A DNA stretch of 64,000 bases from Alphaproteobacteria bacterium UBA4588 (lineage in GTDB: Bacteria; Pseudomonadota; Alphaproteobacteria; Puniceispirillales; Puniceispirillaceae): the NCBI GenBank assembly GCA_949529445.1, contig CATISA010000018.1, forward strand, positions 1 to 64,000, in the 5' to 3' direction. The translations under genes and the position numbers were made by a program. The notes under the pieces were generated by a model. That model was given only the letters and a program-made list of their open reading frames with translations, ran no database searches and was not told where the DNA came from. Of this stretch, positions 48,793-57,595 are shown piece after piece. How positions within the stretch are numbered: position 1 is the first letter of the stretch; every line of letters begins with the position of its first letter.

Positions 48793-51576
48793 ATGTTGTT
48801 TTCAGATATTAAGCTTGTTCTTGGTCCGACCAATACAGGCAAGACATTTTATGCTGTTGACCGGATGATAGGTCATGCCTCTGGCATGATAGGGTTTCCG
48901 TTACGACTTCTGGCGCGGGAGAATTATGATAAGCTGGCAGCAAAGCTTGGTGCAGGGCAAGTTGCGCTTATCACGGGCGAAGAGAAAATCATTCCAGCCC
49001 ATGCCCGTTATTTTTGTTGCACCGTTGAAGCCATGCCGCTGGAACGTGATGTAGATTGCCTTGTTATTGATGAAGTCCAGCTTGCCGGCGACAGAGAACG
49101 CGGCCATATCTTTACCGATAGGTTGCTGCATGCGCGCGGGCGTCAGGAAACATTATTTCTTGGTGCTGAGACGATGCACCGCGTGCTGAAAAAACTGTTT
49201 CCAGACGCTGAGCTCATCCGTCGCTCACGTTTATCGCGTTTGTCATGGGCTGGCAGTAAAAAAGTAACACGCCTGCAGCGGCGCTCAGCCATTGTCGCTT
49301 TTTCGGCAGCAGACGTATATCGGCTTGCTGAGCTTGTTCGCCGTCAACGCGGTGGCGCTGCTGTTGTGATGGGGGCACTTTCCCCGCGAACCCGTAATGC
49401 GCAGGTTGAGCTTTATCAGAATGGAGATGTTGATTTTCTGATTGCAACAGATGCGATTGGGATGGGGCTGAATATGGATATTAACCATGTTGCGCTTGCA
49501 CAGGATGTGAAATTTGATGGCCGGCATATGCGCCATCTCAGTGCGTCTGAAATTGGCCAGATTGCCGGCCGGGCCGGACGCCATGTTACCGATGGAACTT
49601 TCGGTGTGACTGAAGAAGCGCGCGTTCTTGAGCCGGAAATGATTGATGCGATTGAGTCACATGTGTTTCCTGTAGTGCATGCGCTTTACTGGCGGTCTCG
49701 AAATCTCGATTTTAGCACAATTGGCGCGCTCAAACGTTCATTCGAAGCGCAGCCGCCATACTCTTTTATGTCACGAAAGGCAGATGCTGTTGACCAGCTT
49801 ACTTTGCAAACCTTATGTGAGCGAAGTGATATAGTAGCTCTTGCAAATAGCCCTGGCCGGATACGATTATTGTGGGATGTAGCGCAGATTCCTGATTTCC
49901 GAAATACGATGACCGATAGTCATGTTGTCATGCTAGCGCATATCTTTGATAGTCTTGCCCGCAATGGTGAGCTAGCAACAGAGTGGGTTGCAAATCAGAT
50001 GCAACATCTGGATAGAATAGATGGCGATATAGATACTTTGATGACACGGATTGCCCATATTCGTACCTGGACCTATATCACCCATAAAAATGGCTGGACC
50101 GAGGCGGGTCAAAACTGGCAGGATCTTGCCAAATCAATAGAAGATAGGTTATCGGATGAACTGCATAATCGGCTAACACAACGCTTTGTTGACCGAAGAG
50201 CAGCACATCTATCGCGCAAATTAAAGGAATCGACTGTTTTGATGACATCAGTAAAACTGGACGGCACTGTCCTTGTCGAAGGTGAAGACGTAGGGAGCCT
50301 GCATGGCTTTACCTTTACGCCAAGCCTGTCTGAAACAGATGAAAAGGCTGTAATACTCTCTGCAGCGCGCAAAGGCCTGCCAGACGAGATTGAGCGGCGT
50401 GTTACTGCACTTAGCCAGTCTGCTGACCCCGCTTTTACATTAACCGAAACAGGCAGAATAATGTGGCGGGAAGCAGAAATTGGCCGTCTATATCCGAGTG
50501 AACTTGTCTATGCGCCGCGTGTTGATGCTGTTGATAGCGACCTTCTGACGAGCGAACAAAAAGCCCGAATCCATGACAGATTAGCGCGCTTTATGAATGA
50601 TCATATTCGCACTGTGCTTGCACCTCTTTTGGCATTGTCACGTCCTGATGAGGTCAGCGTGCCAGCTGAGGCGGATCCTGAGCTAAACATGAAAGCTTCT
50701 GAAAGTGGTCGCGCGATTGCGACAGATAAAACTGCCGTACCGGCAGAAGCGAATTCTCCAACCGTAAACTCAAACCAACCAGAATCTGACAAACTGGCGT
50801 CTACCGCCGCCCAGCCAGCCCCGCTATCAGGTGTGGCGCGCGGTATCCTCTATCAGATGTATGAGAGATTTGGCACGGTCACGCGCGCTGACATAGCGCC
50901 GGCTATAAAGGGCATCCAAGAGACTGATAAACCTCATCTCGCACGGCTTGGTGTGCGGACTGGTATGGAAACGTTTTTCATGCCGGACATGCTTAAGCCT
51001 GCACCGATAAAGTTACGGGTTCTTTTATATAGCCTTTTTACCAAGACATTTCCGGATTGTGGCCCACCGCCAGAGGGCCGTGTTTCCTTCGACGCGGTAG
51101 ATGGAGTTGATGATAGTTATTGGATAGTCGCAGGCTACCGGCGGCTTGGTCAGAGGGTGATGCGCGTTGATATGGTTGAGCGCGTTGCCGCGCTTGTGCG
51201 CACTGCTGCACGTGCGGGTCAATTCAAAATTACAGACGAGATGTTATCCCTAGCAGGTGTATCGCGTGACCAGATGGCGCTTATGCTTAGCGATCTAGGA
51301 TGCCGTCAGACCGGTGAAGAACCCTCTGATGATCCGGAAAAGCCGGCTGTTGCGTTATTTGAACGGGTGCGCCCAAAACGACCAGCACATAAACCGCGGC
51401 AGGCCAATGAAGCAGCATGGTCGGCACGCAAAGATGAAAAACATAACCCCAAAAAGGGTAAGCTGGGCAGTCGGCAGTCGGCAGCAAAAGGCCAGCGTAA
51501 TGGTACTCCACGTAGCTCTGAAAAACAGCCTGATCTTAACTCACCTTTCGCAATTTTAGCGGCATTGAAAAAATAA
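48793..51576 (+). CDS. SUV3-type superfamily II RNA helicase
   Basis: A 927-residue helicase related to mitochondrial SUV3, which acts in RNA turnover. Walker A GPTNTGKT is at 11-18, DEVQ follows (VIDEVQLAGD), and motif VI is QIAGRAGRH. The C-terminal half has an acidic linker (about 600-670), a domain with RGILYQMYERFG, and a basic tail ending SPFAILAALKK. The ATG has a GCAGAG site; an upstream GTG is less likely. The order helicase-S4-fdxA-carD-rpoH is usual in alphaproteobacteria. Confidence 0.92.
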   Translation: MLFSDIKLVLGPTNTGKTFYAVDRMIGHASGMIGFPLRLLARENYDKLAAKLGAGQVALITGEEKIIPAHARYFCCTVEAMPLERDVDCLVIDEVQLAGDRERGHIFTDRLLHARGRQETLFLGAETMHRVLKKLFPDAELIRRSRLSRLSWAGSKKVTRLQRRSAIVAFSAADVYRLAELVRRQRGGAAVVMGALSPRTRNAQVELYQNGDVDFLIATDAIGMGLNMDINHVALAQDVKFDGRHMRHLSASEIGQIAGRAGRHVTDGTFGVTEEARVLEPEMIDAIESHVFPVVHALYWRSRNLDFSTIGALKRSFEAQPPYSFMSRKADAVDQLTLQTLCERSDIVALANSPGRIRLLWDVAQIPDFRNTMTDSHVVMLAHIFDSLARNGELATEWVANQMQHLDRIDGDIDTLMTRIAHIRTWTYITHKNGWTEAGQNWQDLAKSIEDRLSDELHNRLTQRFVDRRAAHLSRKLKESTVLMTSVKLDGTVLVEGEDVGSLHGFTFTPSLSETDEKAVILSAARKGLPDEIERRVTALSQSADPAFTLTETGRIMWREAEIGRLYPSELVYAPRVDAVDSDLLTSEQKARIHDRLARFMNDHIRTVLAPLLALSRPDEVSVPAEADPELNMKASESGRAIATDKTAVPAEANSPTVNSNQPESDKLASTAAQPAPLSGVARGILYQMYERFGTVTRADIAPAIKGIQETDKPHLARLGVRTGMETFFMPDMLKPAPIKLRVLLYSLFTKTFPDCGPPPEGRVSFDAVDGVDDSYWIVAGYRRLGQRVMRVDMVERVAALVRTAARAGQFKITDEMLSLAGVSRDQMALMLSDLGCRQTGEEPSDDPEKPAVALFERVRPKRPAHKPRQANEAAWSARKDEKHNPKKGKLGSRQSAAKGQRNGTPRSSEKQPDLNSPFAILAALKK

Positions 51577-51584
51577 GTTGGGTG

Positions 51585-52013
51585 ATGTCTAAACCATATA
51601 ATGACGGTCTGAAATCTGTTGTCCCTGTTCGCCTTGATAAATGGTTATGGTATGCCCGCTTTTTCAAGACACGGTCTCTTGCGACAAAATTCATCTCATC
51701 AGGTAAGCTTAGAATAGATGGCAATATTGTAAATAAACCCCATCGACAGGCCCAGATAGGATATATTCTGACATTCATTCTTGGCGAGCATACACGGGTC
51801 ATAAAGATACTTGATTTTGGTAGTCGCCGCGGCCCGGCACCTGAGGCGCAAGCGCTGTATGACGATCTTGCCCCGCTTGTCCCGCGTAATCAAAAAAAGG
51901 ATTCTGGAACGCACCGCCTTGATTTTGAGAGCAGAGAGAGGGGCAGTGGCAGACCAACAAAAAGAGAACGACGTGATACGGTTAAGCTAAAGGACCCACT
52001 TAGTTCAGCATAA
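51585..52013 (+). CDS. S4-domain RNA-binding protein, Hsp15-like
   Basis: A 142-residue protein with an S4 RNA-binding domain, VRLDKWLWYARFFKTRSLA, then GKLRIDGNIVNKPHRQ, and a basic C-terminal tail. Hsp15 (HslR) recycles free 50S subunits carrying nascent chains in E. coli. A GTG directly upstream of this ATG is an alternative start. It begins eight bases after the helicase stop and is probably co-transcribed. Confidence 0.9.
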   Translation: MSKPYNDGLKSVVPVRLDKWLWYARFFKTRSLATKFISSGKLRIDGNIVNKPHRQAQIGYILTFILGEHTRVIKILDFGSRRGPAPEAQALYDDLAPLVPRNQKKDSGTHRLDFESRERGSGRPTKRERRDTVKLKDPLSSA

Positions 52014-52038
52014 ATACAAAAACAAAAAGAGATGTGAG

Positions 52039-52512
52039 ATGTTTAGTACAGTAAAAAACTGGCTCAGCCAGAATGACACACAAGCCGTAACTGAGGTCAG
52101 CGAAAGTGTAGATCTTGCGCAGCTTGTAACAGCCCTTCTGGTCGAGGCTGCGGGTGCGGATGGCAAAATTGCAGATGAAGAATCCCAGCTTATTTCTGAA
52201 ATTATTTCAGCGCAGTTTGAGCTATCCGATGATGAGATGGTGACTGTTCTCAGTGATGCGGTAAATGACTATACCGACCGGATTGAAATTCACGGCCTCA
52301 TGCGCCGCTTGCGGGAGAGGGCTGATTATGAAGAACGGATTGGGGTTCTTGAACTTGTCTGGATGGTAGTGCTATCAGATGATAGGCTTGACCATATTGA
52401 GGCTCAATTGATGCGCAGACTTGCTGGTCTTCTTTATATTTCAGATGTTGATTCCGGATTGGCCGCCCAGACAGCTCGCACCCGTCTTGGGATAGATGCG
52501 GCAAGCGCGTAA
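52039..52512 (+). CDS. TerB-like protein (tellurite resistance TerB family)
   Basis: A 157-residue helical, acidic protein with a TerB-like core: LLVEAAGADGKIADEESQLI, the DDEM loop and VLSDDRLDHIEAQLMRRLAGLL. TerB proteins bind metal ions and often take part in stress and envelope complexes. No other ter genes are present, so a general housekeeping or stress role fits better than tellurite resistance. Spacing to its neighbours suggests co-transcription with the S4 gene. Confidence 0.82.
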   Translation: MFSTVKNWLSQNDTQAVTEVSESVDLAQLVTALLVEAAGADGKIADEESQLISEIISAQFELSDDEMVTVLSDAVNDYTDRIEIHGLMRRLRERADYEERIGVLELVWMVVLSDDRLDHIEAQLMRRLAGLLYISDVDSGLAAQTARTRLGIDAASA

Positions 52513-52556
52513 ATACTGACGTGATACGACTATTAATTAGATAAGGTAAAATAATT

Positions 52557-52895
52557 ATGACCTATATCGTCAATGATAAATGCATCATGTGCAAATATAC
52601 TGATTGTGTGGAAGTTTGTCCTGTTGATTGTTTTTATGAAGGTGAGAACATGCTTGTGATTCACCCTGATGAATGCATTGATTGCGGCGTATGTGAGCCT
52701 GAATGCCCACCAGAAGCTATCTTGCCTGATACAGAGCCTGGCGCGTCTGAATGGGTTGAGATGAACCGGAAATTTTCTGAATTATGGCCGAATATCACCC
52801 AGCAGAAACAGCAAATGCCTGATGCTGACAAACTGCGAGATACCCCTGGTAAGTTCGAAGCCCATTTCAGTGAAGCGCCCGGAACCGGTGATTAA
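52557..52895 (+). CDS. fdxA: 7Fe ferredoxin FdxA
   Basis: A 112-residue ferredoxin with one 3Fe-4S and one 4Fe-4S cluster. Cysteines C9, C17 and C50 should hold the 3Fe cluster and C21, C40, C43 and C46 the 4Fe cluster; C12 and C25 are the free cysteines known from Azotobacter FdI, here shifted by one. It is next to carD, a standard alphaproteobacterial pair. The electron partner is unknown. Confidence 0.95.
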   Translation: MTYIVNDKCIMCKYTDCVEVCPVDCFYEGENMLVIHPDECIDCGVCEPECPPEAILPDTEPGASEWVEMNRKFSELWPNITQQKQQMPDADKLRDTPGKFEAHFSEAPGTGD

Positions 52896-53071
52896 ATAAG
52901 CGCGGTGGTCAGATCTGCCTGCTAAGTTGAATTTTTTGGGAAATTATGTTATACTCTCCCGACCGGCTTTTTGTCGGTAGGGATTACACAGCCTGTGCCG
53001 GTCGGCGCTGCGCTTAGAAACTTTGTCACTCACAAATTAACGACGCCCGCCTTTCCCGCAAGGGCTCGTGA

Positions 53072-53584
53072 ATGCGAATGATTATGGCCAAAAAAGAATT
53101 TATTTATCAGGATGGTGACTTTGTCGTCTATCCAACACATGGCGTTGGTAAAATTGTCGGCACAGAGACAAATGATATTGCTGGGATGCAAATTACGTTG
53201 CTCGTGATTCGCTTCGAGCAGGATCGAATGACATTGCGGGTTCCAATGGAAAAAGCAATGAGCCTTGGTTTGCGCACGCTCTCATCACGAAAGCATATGG
53301 ATGACGCTATCCTGACACTCAAAGGTAAGGCGCGCGTCCGCAGAACAATGTGGTCGCGTCGGGCGCAGGAATATGAGGCAAAAATTAAGTCAGGTGATCC
53401 TGTCTCTATTGCTGAAGTTGTTCGTGATTTGCGCAAGCGTGATACGCAAACCGAGCAATCTTACTCCGAGCGTCAGATGTATCAGGCTGCTCTTGAGCGT
53501 CTCGCCCGTGAGTTTGCAGCGATTGAAGATATTGATCAGGCAACAGCCGCTGTTCGGCTTGAAGATCTGATGGATGTCGCTTAA
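53072..53584 (+). CDS. carD: CarD family transcription regulator
   Basis: CarD binds the RNA polymerase beta subunit and stabilises open complexes. The 170-residue protein has the TRCF-interaction-like N-terminal domain, starting FIYQDGDFVVYPTHGVGKIVG, and a helical C-terminal DNA-binding region with AEVVRDLRKRD. The ATG with AAGGG seven bases upstream gives MRMIMAKKEF; the fifth residue (MAKKEF, 53084) is also a possible start. It lies between fdxA and rpoH, as usual. Confidence 0.94.
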   Translation: MRMIMAKKEFIYQDGDFVVYPTHGVGKIVGTETNDIAGMQITLLVIRFEQDRMTLRVPMEKAMSLGLRTLSSRKHMDDAILTLKGKARVRRTMWSRRAQEYEAKIKSGDPVSIAEVVRDLRKRDTQTEQSYSERQMYQAALERLAREFAAIEDIDQATAAVRLEDLMDVA

Positions 53585-53636
53585 ACCCTCATTACATTAA
53601 TCGGCATTTTTCTGGTGACGGTTGTTTATGCATGAT

Positions 53637-53671
53637 AATGACTAGTGACGTATGTTATCAGTCATTGTCAC
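53637..53671 (+). other. Possible H-type pseudoknot ahead of rpoH
   Basis: AATGAC pairs with GTCATT and GTGAC pairs with GTCAC in the crossed order of a classical pseudoknot, within 35 bases. It lies about 95 bases before the rpoH start. The same pairs could instead be overlapping protein-binding half-sites. No promoter is obvious nearby. Confidence 0.35.
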
Positions 53672-53762
53672 GGCAGAATGAAAAGACCCAAAACAATCTG
53701 GTAACGACCTGATCTGCTAGTGCGCCTGTTCCGTAACAAATAATGTGAATAAGGAGCAAATT

Positions 53763-54650
53763 ATGACACAGTTTAGTGCTAATGAGACACGGCAATCAGA
53801 TAATTCTTATATCCGCTACACGATGCAGCAACCACTTCTTGAGCGTGAGCATGAAGTTGAGCTTGCAACTAAATGGCGTGATGAGGGTGATGACCGTGCG
53901 ATGCATGAGCTGGTGATGGCCTATGCTCGTATTGTTGTGAGCGCTGCGGCGAGATATCGTTATTATGGTCTATCCAACGGCGATTTGATCCAAGAGGGTA
54001 ATATTGGATTAATGCAGGCTGCAAAGCGATTTGATCCCGACCGGGGGGTGCGGTTTTCAACCTATGCAGCTTGGTGGATCAGGGCGTCTATTCAGGACCA
54101 TATTTTGCGTAACTGGTCGATAGTTCGGACCGGTACAACAGCGGCGCACAAATCATTGTTTTTCAAATTACGTCGACTTCGGGCCCGGATCGGCGAAGCG
54201 GATGGCGGTCCTTTATCACATGAAGGTCGGCAGAAGATTGCCGAAACAATTGGTGTATCAGTAGCAGATGTTACTGTTATGGAACAGCGGCTATCTGGCG
54301 CAGATGGTTCGCTTAATGCTGCTGTCAGTCAAGAGAGCGAAAGTGAGGCGCAAGATTTTCTTGCCGACGACCGTCCAAACCCTGAACAGGTTGTGATTGA
54401 ACTCCATGATGGGGAGGTATTGTCGCGCTGGTTAAATGATGCATTATCCGAATTATCACCGCGTGAGCGCTTGATTATAATGAAACGTCGGTTGCAGGAT
54501 GAAGGGGCAACCTTGGAGCAGCTGGGCGGGGTGTTGGGCGTCAGTAAAGAGCGTGTTCGTCAGCTTGAGCATCGTGCATTAAAGAAGCTTAAAAAGAGTC
54601 TTGAAGAACAATCTGAATCACCGCTGGATTTACTTCCCCAGATTTCCTAG
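53763..54650 (+). CDS. rpoH: Heat-shock sigma factor RpoH (sigma 32)
   Basis: Directs RNA polymerase to heat-shock genes. The 295-residue protein has region 2.1-2.4 (DLIQEGNIGLMQAAKRFDP, FSTYAAWWIRASIQDHILRN), the RpoH box HKSLFFKLRR (129-138), and the region 4.2 helix-turn-helix TLEQLGGVLGVSKERVRQL. I use the ATG with AAGGAG seven bases upstream; a GTG six codons earlier overlaps that site. Many alphaproteobacteria have two copies; only this one is in the window. Confidence 0.95.
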   Translation: MTQFSANETRQSDNSYIRYTMQQPLLEREHEVELATKWRDEGDDRAMHELVMAYARIVVSAAARYRYYGLSNGDLIQEGNIGLMQAAKRFDPDRGVRFSTYAAWWIRASIQDHILRNWSIVRTGTTAAHKSLFFKLRRLRARIGEADGGPLSHEGRQKIAETIGVSVADVTVMEQRLSGADGSLNAAVSQESESEAQDFLADDRPNPEQVVIELHDGEVLSRWLNDALSELSPRERLIIMKRRLQDEGATLEQLGGVLGVSKERVRQLEHRALKKLKKSLEEQSESPLDLLPQIS

Positions 54651-54690
54651 ACTAGCTAAGTTTTTGAAACGCCGTTGAACGGAAACTAAG

Positions 54691-55644
54691 ATGCCGCACG
54701 CTTTTGATCGCGATGTTGACCTTCACGATGATATAAAGCCCTTTAATACGGGCACTCTTAATCGCGATGGTCATTCGATATATTACGAGCAATGTGGTAC
54801 ACCAGACGGCATTCCTGTGATGTTTGTTCATGGCGGTCCAGGGTCAGGATGTGCGCCGGCGCATCGCAGGCTGTTTGACCCAAAACGTTATCATGTCGTT
54901 TTGATTGATCAGCGAGGGTCGGGGCGCACAACGCCATTTGCTAGTATTAAGGATAACACAACCCAGCACCTTATTCAGGATATGGATGATATACGCCGTG
55001 CTATTGGTGTGTCGCAGCATTTCTTGTTTGGCGGGTCATGGGGAAGCACCTTGTCGCTTGCCTATGGTATTCGCTACCCAGAAAATTGTCTTGGCTTTGT
55101 TTTGCGCGGGATTTTCCTTGGCTCCAAAGCAGAGGTTGACTGGTTTTTATATGATATGGGCCGGTTCTTTCCAGAGGCATATGAACGCTTTATAGCGCCG
55201 ATATCGGCGTCGCAACGGGGTGATTTGCTCAGTGCTTATTACAGTCGCCTGACAAGCCCAAGCAAGTCTATTGCACTCGAAGCGGCACGTGCCTGGGCAG
55301 GCTATGAGAACTCTTGTGCTACATTGGCTGCCGCGCACCGCGATGCTGGACCAATGGCATTAAGTCTCGCTTTGCTTGAAGCGCATTATTTTACCAATAA
55401 TTGTTTTATGCCTCAAAATCACCTGCTTGATAATCTGAGCACTATTTCGCACCTACCTGCGTGGATTGTACAAGGTCGGCATGATGTGATCTGCCCACCA
55501 CATACGGCTCATACCCTTGCAAAAAAGTGGGGCGCACAGGCTAAACTTGTTCTGGTTGATGAAGCTGGACATTCTGCCTTTGAGGCAGGAATTGTTAGCC
55601 AGCTTATGAATGGCCTTTCCCATATCAGCAGACAAAAAGGGTAA
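54691..55644 (+). CDS. pip: Proline iminopeptidase
   Basis: An alpha/beta hydrolase of peptidase family S33 that removes N-terminal proline from peptides. The oxyanion HGGPGSG is at 47-53 and the catalytic triad is S116 (GGSWGS), D265 (GRHDVICPP) and H294 (EAGHSAFE). 317 residues, no signal peptide, so cytoplasmic. The 40-base gap after rpoH leaves co-transcription possible. Confidence 0.95.
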   Translation: MPHAFDRDVDLHDDIKPFNTGTLNRDGHSIYYEQCGTPDGIPVMFVHGGPGSGCAPAHRRLFDPKRYHVVLIDQRGSGRTTPFASIKDNTTQHLIQDMDDIRRAIGVSQHFLFGGSWGSTLSLAYGIRYPENCLGFVLRGIFLGSKAEVDWFLYDMGRFFPEAYERFIAPISASQRGDLLSAYYSRLTSPSKSIALEAARAWAGYENSCATLAAAHRDAGPMALSLALLEAHYFTNNCFMPQNHLLDNLSTISHLPAWIVQGRHDVICPPHTAHTLAKKWGAQAKLVLVDEAGHSAFEAGIVSQLMNGLSHISRQKG

Positions 55645-55819
55645 ATGTTGTTCGGGATGAAGTGATTAGAATAGTATGGTCCGGATAGTAAGACTGTGTG
55701 TATAGGTCGATAATGTCAATTTAGATTAATCTTAAAAACTATTGCGTAAATATCACATGCAGGATAAACAACCTTAAGTAAATATAGCGCTGTTGTTGAT
55801 GGGCTAAGGACCTTAGCGT

Positions 55820-56275
55820 ATGAGTGAAAATAAGCCAGATAAGAATTTTCGCGTTACGAATAACAATGCTGTTGATATGCATGTTGGTAAGCGGACCAGA
55901 TTGCGCCGTACTCTTCTTGGAATGTCTCAGGAACAGCTGGGCGTTGAGTTGAGTATCACCTTTCAGCAAGTTCAGAAATATGAGCGAGGGGCGAACCGGA
56001 TAAGCGCGTCTCGGTTGTGGGATATAAGCCAGATCCTTGATGTACCAATTACTTATTTCTTTGAGGATATGACAGACGATGTGATGAAGTCATCGCCGCG
56101 TCGGATTAGTCGTGGTGGCGACCATGATTTGGAAGATGACTCCATCCGTGACCCAATGGCACGACGTGAAACATTAGAACTTGTGCGTACTTATTATTCG
56201 ATTACGCAGCCTAAAGTGCGTAAGCGTATTGCTGAGATGGTCAAGTCAATTGCCGCAACAATCAATGAAAGCTAG
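55820..56275 (+). CDS. XRE-family DNA-binding regulator
   Basis: A 151-residue helix-turn-helix protein. The HTH is VGKRTRLRRTLLGMSQEQLG...FQQVQKYERGANRISASRL (about 22-66), and LVRTYYSITQPKVRKRI follows at the end. Similar small regulators in alphaproteobacteria include the PraR/PhrR group of rhizobia. The target is unknown. It stands alone with its own upstream region. Loss or gain of function cannot be read from sequence. Confidence 0.88.
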   Translation: MSENKPDKNFRVTNNNAVDMHVGKRTRLRRTLLGMSQEQLGVELSITFQQVQKYERGANRISASRLWDISQILDVPITYFFEDMTDDVMKSSPRRISRGGDHDLEDDSIRDPMARRETLELVRTYYSITQPKVRKRIAEMVKSIAATINES

Positions 56276-56365
56276 ATAAGAAGAGAGCAGAGGCAAAAGC
56301 TTTTTTTATGCAAGGTGCCAGCGCTTATGATATCTTACTGAAAATCTGATCAGAGGCGCATTAAA

Positions 56366-56623
56366 ATGTCTGACCCTAAATCAATACTTGAAACATTAAC
56401 GTTTGAGCAGGCGCTTGGCGAGTTAGAAGCCATTGTTGAACAGCTTGAAAGAGGTGATGTGTCATTAGACACTGCCATTGATGCTTATGCCCGAGGTATG
56501 TCGCTTAAAGCCCATTGTCAGGCACGCCTCGAAGAAGCACGGCTGCGGGTTGAAAAAATTAAGGTTCCGAGTGGTGATGCCACGTCACCGACCTCTGCGC
56601 CATTTGATCCGGCCGAGATGTAA
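56366..56623 (+). CDS. xseB: Exodeoxyribonuclease VII small subunit
   Basis: An 85-residue helical protein with LTFEQALGELEAIVEQLERGDVSLDTAI, the XseB signature. With XseA it forms exonuclease VII, which degrades single-stranded DNA. It is immediately before ispA (six bases), the common xseB-ispA-dxs arrangement. xseA is elsewhere. Confidence 0.95.
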   Translation: MSDPKSILETLTFEQALGELEAIVEQLERGDVSLDTAIDAYARGMSLKAHCQARLEEARLRVEKIKVPSGDATSPTSAPFDPAEM

Positions 56624-56629
56624 CTGCAT

Positions 56630-57523
56630 ATGGCCGTTATCCCGTCAGCCGATGCCGTTCTGAGCGCCGATGCAGCAGGGGTGACGCGCTGGCTTGAGAT
56701 GTATTTTCGTTCAATGAATGCGCCTGCGCCTGTTTTATCTGAGGCTATGTCTTATGCGGCGCTTAATGGCGGTAAGAGAGTGCGGGCCAGTCTTGTTCTA
56801 TCAGCTGCGCGTCTTGCTGGGGATGCCCGCCTAGCTGAACCTGTGGCAGCCGCCCTTGAAATGGTTCATGCCTATTCTCTTGTCCATGATGATTTGCCAG
56901 CGATGGATGATGCAGACACACGGCGCGGGATGCCGGCAACCCATATTGCCTTTGATGAAGCAATAGCAATTCTGGCAGGCGATGCTCTTCAAACAGAAGC
57001 TTTTTCCGTCTTAAGTACGAAATTGGACGATCTGCCTGCCGATAGAATTCTGGCGCTCATCCGGATACTTGCTGATGCATCTGGCGTGCATGGCATGGCC
57101 GGCGGACAGATGCTAGACATACAGGCTGAGAAAATGGTCTCTGACATGAACCGTACAAGAGCGATGCAGGAGCTCAAGACAGGCGCTCTTATCCGAAGTG
57201 CAGCGGTGATGGGAGTGATTGTTGGTGGCGGTGATGAAGCAATGCAGAATAATATCGGGGATTATGCTAACAGACTAGGTTTTGCCTTTCAGATAGCAGA
57301 TGATATACTTGATTACCGGTCGACCGGTGAAGTACTTGGCAAGCCGGTGGGGCGTGATGCGGAGCAAGAAAAAGCTAGCTTTGTCGTGCTGCTTGGCTTG
57401 GAGCAGGCAGAACAGAAGGCTGCTGAACTGATTGAAGAGGCCATTGCCCTGCTAGCACCTTATGCAAGCCGGGCTGATGAGCTAAGAGCACTCGCCGCAT
57501 TTTCGATTCATCGAAAATCGTAA
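56630..57523 (+). CDS. ispA: Farnesyl diphosphate synthase
   Basis: Condenses IPP with DMAPP and GPP to FPP. First aspartate-rich motif DDLPAMD at 87-93 and second near QIADDILDY (about 224-232); GGKRVR at 47-52. 297 residues, close to E. coli IspA. Its product feeds ubiquinone, undecaprenyl phosphate and the farnesyl haem made by CtaB in this window. No clear ribosome site is visible; coupling to xseB is likely. Confidence 0.95.
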   Translation: MAVIPSADAVLSADAAGVTRWLEMYFRSMNAPAPVLSEAMSYAALNGGKRVRASLVLSAARLAGDARLAEPVAAALEMVHAYSLVHDDLPAMDDADTRRGMPATHIAFDEAIAILAGDALQTEAFSVLSTKLDDLPADRILALIRILADASGVHGMAGGQMLDIQAEKMVSDMNRTRAMQELKTGALIRSAAVMGVIVGGGDEAMQNNIGDYANRLGFAFQIADDILDYRSTGEVLGKPVGRDAEQEKASFVVLLGLEQAEQKAAELIEEAIALLAPYASRADELRALAAFSIHRKS

Positions 57524-57545
57524 CGAGCACGTAGAAAAAAAGGAC

Positions 57546-57576
57546 CTGTCAGATAGATGTTACGGGACACTGACAG
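57546..57576 (+). promoter_or_regulatory. Inverted repeat upstream of dxs
   Basis: CTGTCAG and CTGACAG, seven bases each, are separated by 17 bases and lie 20 bases before the dxs GTG. It could be a leader hairpin or an operator, or it may be chance. Confidence 0.3.
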
Positions 57577-57595
57577 ACGCTAGGATTGTAAGATT

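Noticed and set aside
52039-52512. Tellurite resistance operon
   Set aside because: Only one TerB-like gene, with no terC, terD or terZ homologues nearby.
52949-52973. Hairpin between fdxA and carD (CCGAC and GTCGG arms)
   Set aside because: Only five base pairs and no U run, so too weak to call a terminator.
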